A DNA stretch of 9,913 nt from the NCBI GenBank assembly GCA_020024515.1, contig JAHHTR010000076.1, positions 1 to 9,913 of the forward strand. Direction: 5' to 3'. The notes beneath the pieces were generated by a model, which worked only from the letters and a program-made list of their open reading frames with translations, had not been told where the DNA came from and did no database searches. Below are positions 6,808-9,913 of this stretch, in pieces. Within the stretch, counting starts at the first letter, position 1; each line of letters starts with the position of its first letter. Source of the DNA: Angelakisella sp. Its GTDB lineage: Bacteria > Bacillota > Clostridia > Oscillospirales > Ruminococcaceae. The position numbers and the translations under genes are program-made.

Positions 6808-7731
6808 ATGCAATCTAATTTATCGAAAATTATATGTTTTTGCTTGAGAGTTATTTTTCATTCGCCTTTGGTGGATAATGAGAATCTTACCACTAACACA
6901 GGACATAAAACAATCAAAGTCAAGTCCCATTACAGACCACCTAAAGATTTTGTATTATCAAAGCATCAAGTTAACAATACTCGCTATGAAGAACTTAAAA
7001 GTAAATATAAAAATACGGATAAAGTTATTTTACTTATGCATGGTGGTGGATATAAGATAAAACTTCTGGATATATATAGACGCCTTGCAGAAAAGTATAG
7101 TAAATCATTAGATTATGCAACAGTTATTAATCTTGATTATAGACTTTATCCAGAATATAAGTATCCAACTCAACTTGAAGATGCTGTAACTTTGTATAAA
7201 GAGTTGTTGAATCAAAATATAAAGCCAGAAAATATAACTGTTATTGGAGATAGTTCCGGTGCAAATTTAGCTTTGTCATCTGCACTATGGTTGAGGGACA
7301 ATAATTATCCTTTACCAAATGGAATAGTTTGTTTTTCGCTTTGGGGTGATATGACTTCGTCTGGAAAATCTCGAATTAAAAATGCATATAAAGACCCGTT
7401 TGAGGGTATTGCAAAACGAAAATCTATAAAAGATAATTGGGATTATTTGCATCGAATTTCTGTATATGCAGAAAACTTAAATAGAAAAAATCCTTATGTA
7501 TCTCCGTGTTTTGCTGAATTTACTAATTTTCCAAAAGTCACATTGGTTTGTGGTACTGCTGAAATGGATGAAAGTGACACGGATACAGTATATGAAAAAA
7601 TGAAACTAGCTGGAGTAGATGTTGTGTTATATAAATATGAAGATATGTTTCATGACTTTCAACTTGTATCATTCTTACCTGAAAGCAAAGATGCGTATAA
7701 AAAAGTAATTGAAAGAATAAAAGGGGAGTAA
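6808..7731 (+). CDS. Alpha/beta hydrolase, hormone-sensitive-lipase (fold-3) type
   Basis: A 307-residue esterase/lipase-like hydrolase. The oxyanion-hole motif HGGG is at 78-81. The nucleophile elbow GDSSG (147-151) puts the catalytic Ser at 149. Asp254 in the AEMD segment and His282 in MFHDF are the probable rest of the triad. Order and spacing match HSL-family carboxylesterases; no secretion signal is seen, so it is probably cytoplasmic. TTG (6796) and GTG (6799) offer slightly longer starts, but ATG 6808 has a GGTGAT site just upstream and a further AAGAGG at 6789-6794. The kinase gene begins 5 bp after the stop, with its ribosome site inside this gene's end. The substrate is probably an ester of a small hydrophobic compound; the exact reaction cannot be told. 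Confidence 0.88.
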   Translation: MQSNLSKIICFCLRVIFHSPLVDNENLTTNTGHKTIKVKSHYRPPKDFVLSKHQVNNTRYEELKSKYKNTDKVILLMHGGGYKIKLLDIYRRLAEKYSKSLDYATVINLDYRLYPEYKYPTQLEDAVTLYKELLNQNIKPENITVIGDSSGANLALSSALWLRDNNYPLPNGIVCFSLWGDMTSSGKSRIKNAYKDPFEGIAKRKSIKDNWDYLHRISVYAENLNRKNPYVSPCFAEFTNFPKVTLVCGTAEMDESDTDTVYEKMKLAGVDVVLYKYEDMFHDFQLVSFLPESKDAYKKVIERIKGE

Positions 7732-7736
7732 TTAGT

Positions 7737-8666
7737 ATGAAAAATTTTGATATGACAAATAAATTTTTATCAGTTAGATTAGCAGAAATAGCAGAACAAC
7801 AGCTACAAGTTCCAGTTGATGATTTAAAATATTTAGGCGGTGGTAGTTTTGGCAAAGTATTTAAAGCTACGAAACCTGATGGAAAATTTATCGTTTTAAA
7901 AGCTTATCGTAAACCCAATATGAATATAAATGAGGCAAGACAGTTGAATTTACTATCAGAAAATACAAGAGTAAAAATGCCAAAAGTTTATTTTACACAT
8001 AGTCAAGATGATATTGCGGTTATGTGTATGAGTTACATAGAGGGTAAAAATACACTTAATCCAATATTTCTATCTAAGAGCAAGAATACATATGAGAATT
8101 TTGCAAAAGATGTTGTTAATGGCATGAGTGACTGGCATAACGTAACCAATGATAAATATGGTTATATTGATAATCCTTCATATGCAAGTTGGAAAGATTT
8201 CTTTTTTGAAGAAAAAGTGAATCCACAGCTTAATGGATTAAAAAAACTAGTTGAAGGTGGCAATTTTAATTCAAAAACATATACTTTGCTTTGCGATGCT
8301 GCAAAAACTTTTGAAGAAATTGTTGAAGAACCAGAGTGTCCTGTTTTGACACATTGTGACTTAAATATTATGAATATAATGGCGGATGCTAAAACAATGA
8401 AATTGACTGGATTTATAGATCCTTGTGGTTCTATGTGGGCTGATAAAGAGTATGATTTATTTCAATTACAAAATATGTGGGGGAATAAATTTAAACTTTA
8501 TGAAACATATAAAGCAATTAATAAAACATCAGCTAATTGTGATTTCAAAATAGCTTTTTATGGCGCATTAAATGAAAATGCATGCCGCCTTAGCGGAGGA
8601 CTAACTTTTGCTTTATGGGAAATGCTTTGGAATAATAGATTAAGAAAAATTATGAAAAAATTGTAA
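7737..8666 (+). CDS. Fructosamine-kinase/aminoglycoside-phosphotransferase-like kinase
   Basis: A 309-residue small-molecule kinase of the protein-kinase-like fold. It has a glycine-rich loop GGGSFGKVFKA (34-44), the ATP-contacting Lys in IVLKAY (55), a catalytic loop HCDLNIMN (206-213) with Asp208 as base and Asn213 for magnesium, and a second metal Asp in GFIDP (Asp228). The stretch DPCGSMWADKEYDL is closer to fructosamine kinases (DPA..YGDRE.DL) than to classic APH enzymes, and the segment near 141-163 also recalls them. The usual HGD has become HCD. Length fits the family. GGGGAG (7723-7728) lies eight bases before the ATG. It should phosphorylate a hydroxyl group of a sugar-like or antibiotic-like compound. 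Deglycation and resistance are both possible; the shared operon suggests the hydrolase acts in the same pathway. Confidence 0.82.
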   Translation: MKNFDMTNKFLSVRLAEIAEQQLQVPVDDLKYLGGGSFGKVFKATKPDGKFIVLKAYRKPNMNINEARQLNLLSENTRVKMPKVYFTHSQDDIAVMCMSYIEGKNTLNPIFLSKSKNTYENFAKDVVNGMSDWHNVTNDKYGYIDNPSYASWKDFFFEEKVNPQLNGLKKLVEGGNFNSKTYTLLCDAAKTFEEIVEEPECPVLTHCDLNIMNIMADAKTMKLTGFIDPCGSMWADKEYDLFQLQNMWGNKFKLYETYKAINKTSANCDFKIAFYGALNENACRLSGGLTFALWEMLWNNRLRKIMKKL

Positions 8667-8673
8667 TAATGTT

Positions 8674-8703
8674 AAAAAGCCACTTGTTACAAGTGGCTTT
8701 TTT
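8674..8703. terminator. Bidirectional rho-independent terminator
   Basis: A perfect 13-bp stem (8674-8686 with 8690-8702) has a 3-base loop, TTA, and a run of six T on the plus strand. It starts eight bases after the kinase stop. The A-run on the left arm also gives a U-run for the convergent Fic gene, whose stop is about 95 bases away. Between 8704 and 8797 only AT-rich sequence is seen. Confidence 0.92.
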
Positions 8704-8797
8704 ATTCATAAGTATATGTTGTTGGATTGTATTTGAATTATTTCTTGATGTATTTATTAAAATAAATTTTATTTAAATCACATCTTTTAACGTGCTA

Positions 8798-9577
8798 CTA
8801 TTTGTCAGGTCTTTGTTGTTTGATTATTTCTTCTAACACTTCGTCTGTTTTCTGGAGAATGAATTCAATAAACATATTAGAATCTCCGTTTTTATGACAT
8901 TCTGATATAGCTGAATAATATTCATCTTGAAATTTTTCAATTTGACTTTCAATAGGAATAAATTCAAAGATAGGTTTCCATTTTGTTAAGATAGCAGTAT
9001 GCCAAAGCCTAACCATTCTTCCGTTTCCATCAGCATAAGGATGAATAAAAACAAATTCATAATGAAATACAGAAGAAAGAATTAGAGGATGTATATTGCT
9101 TTTTTCTGTATTTATCCATTCAAATAAGTCTTGCATTAGTTCTGGGACGAATTTTGCAGGTGGAGCGATGAAAATACATTCATCTCCGTTAAATACACCT
9201 TCTTCTCCACTTCTAAATTGTCCTGATTCGTTTATAAGATATTTAGTCATTATGAAATGAAGAGTATTTAAATCGTCTATGCTGTATGGATTTATCAAAG
9301 CAATTTTGTCATATGCTTCATAAGCATTTTTTACTTCTTGAATTTCTCTTTTTTCTCCAAGAACAAGATGTCCGTCTAAAATATCTTTTATTTGTCCAAG
9401 AGATAGAGAGTTTGATTCTATGCTTAAAGATGAGTGAATTGAACGAATTTTATTATTTATACTTAAAAGAGGATTCGCCATAAGTGTATTTTTGTAATTT
9501 AAATAACCTATTTTTTCAGATATACTACTTATATAGTAAGTCATTTTATTTGTGATAGAAAAAGGCGGTATATACAT
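8798..9577 (-). CDS. Fic-domain protein, probable AMP-transferase
   Basis: A 259-residue Fic-family protein. The active-site motif is complete: HPYADGNGRMVR (179-190), matching HxFx(D/E)GNGRxxR with Tyr for Phe and catalytic His179. The preceding flap region includes FRSGEEGVF (121-129). Near the N-terminus SLSIESNSL (50-58) aligns with the inhibitory helix motif (S/T)xxxE(G/N), with Glu54 as the likely inhibitory residue but Ser in place of the usual Gly/Asn. This marks a self-inhibited class II type that transfers AMP from ATP to a protein hydroxyl. No separate antitoxin gene is adjacent. The start at 9575-9577 has only a weak ribosome site (AAGAGAT). The target is unknown; it may act as a toxin, a chaperone regulator or in phage defence. 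Confidence 0.9.
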   Translation of the reverse strand: MYIPPFSITNKMTYYISSISEKIGYLNYKNTLMANPLLSINNKIRSIHSSLSIESNSLSLGQIKDILDGHLVLGEKREIQEVKNAYEAYDKIALINPYSIDDLNTLHFIMTKYLINESGQFRSGEEGVFNGDECIFIAPPAKFVPELMQDLFEWINTEKSNIHPLILSSVFHYEFVFIHPYADGNGRMVRLWHTAILTKWKPIFEFIPIESQIEKFQDEYYSAISECHKNGDSNMFIEFILQKTDEVLEEIIKQQRPDK

Positions 9578-9614
9578 ATTAAATATCTCTTTTTTTATTT
9601 TGACTATACCTAAT

Positions 9615-9643
9615 ATTATATTATAATTTTTTATATTTGTAAA
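9615..9643 (-). promoter_or_regulatory. Promoter of the Fic gene
   Basis: On the minus strand TTTACA (9638-9643) is exactly 17 bp from a perfect TATAAT (9615-9620). A second TATAAT overlaps at 9620-9625. Transcription would begin near 9608, about 30 nt before the start codon. The gene therefore appears to be transcribed alone. Confidence 0.7.
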
Positions 9644-9725
9644 TTTAATACGATTGTCCTAACTGAGATAAGTATAAGAAATTAAATTAAATCTTAACAA
9701 GTTGTTCGACTTAATTGTATTTGTT

Positions 9726-9913
9726 TTATTTTATAATTCTTATTATCTTTGAAATGAAATGTTGTGTATCGCCAGCAAATAAGAAAACTTGATTATCAAT
9801 AGTTCTCATATAGTATAGTTGTGCTTTGTCATCATAAATGACAGTAGCTCGAATTTTATGTTCTTGAAGTTGTTGGTTTCATTTTGTTTTCTTCGAATAA
9901 ATCATTTGGTAGA
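9726..9913 (-). pseudogene. 3' end of an unidentified gene, apparently broken
   Basis: On the minus strand a 50-codon stretch (9878-9726, ending TAA) has a protein-like composition with alternating hydrophobic residues; AQLYYMRTID and VFLFAGDTQ are legible pieces. It has no start codon at its head and is preceded by an in-frame TGA (9879-9881). A neighbouring frame is open from the window edge to about 9859 and reads LPNDLFEENK, which would join naturally to NQQLQEHKI in the first frame. A frameshift or a nonsense mutation near 9860-9880 would explain this. The gene continues beyond the window. I do not recognise the family. Confidence 0.35.

Noticed and set aside
7538..7855. 105-codon antisense frame across the hydrolase-kinase junction.
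   Set aside because: Both sense genes are supported by family motifs and ribosome sites; the antisense frame has neither.
9690..9720. Short dyad around GTTGTTCGAC as a terminator for the right-edge gene.
   Set aside because: The stem is only about 4 bp with no following T-run.

Overview
The window is AT-rich throughout. It has Shine-Dalgarno sites close to AAGGAGG, sigma-A-like promoters, and the family mix (GHKL kinase, LytTR regulator, paired ABC exporter half-transporters) usual for low-GC Firmicutes, most likely a clostridial or related anaerobe. No genus can be named from the sequence. No tRNA, rRNA, CRISPR array, integrase or transposase was seen. Degraded-looking coding traces at both ends suggest a flexible accessory region rather than a core locus.

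Layout. Bases 1-470 hold no convincing gene, only overlapping short open stretches that may be a decayed gene. A strong bidirectional terminator (472-513) closes the leftward block that fills 567-5778. In transcription order (right to left) this block encodes a LytTR response regulator, a minimal GHKL histidine kinase, and two full-length ABC ATPase/permease proteins. Within each pair the genes overlap by 4 bp (ATGA). Between kinase and transporter lies a 93-bp gap with two exact 15-bp copies spaced 21 bp apart, followed by an extended -10 box. This looks like a LytTR operator and an activator-dependent promoter driving the exporter.

Next comes a leftward AraC-family regulator gene (5915-6664) with its own terminator. 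Across a 143-bp intergenic region it is divergent from a two-gene rightward operon: an HSL-type alpha/beta hydrolase (6808-7731) and a fructosamine-kinase/APH-like small-molecule kinase (7737-8666). The gap contains a 15-bp palindrome placed to control both promoters. A 13-bp-stem terminator separates this operon from a convergent Fic-domain protein gene (8798-9577), which has a good promoter at 9615-9643. At the right edge a leftward open stretch (9726-9913) looks like the broken 3' end of an unidentified gene.

Working model (inference). The first system is a self-contained signal-responsive exporter: kinase and regulator switch on a heterodimeric ABC exporter through the 21-bp-phased operator. 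No precursor peptide, peptidase or immunity gene is visible, so the signal and substrate are unknown. The second system is a one-component-regulated detoxification or metabolic cassette in which the AraC protein responds to a compound acted on by a hydrolase and a kinase. The Fic protein appears to be a stand-alone, self-inhibited AMP-transferase.
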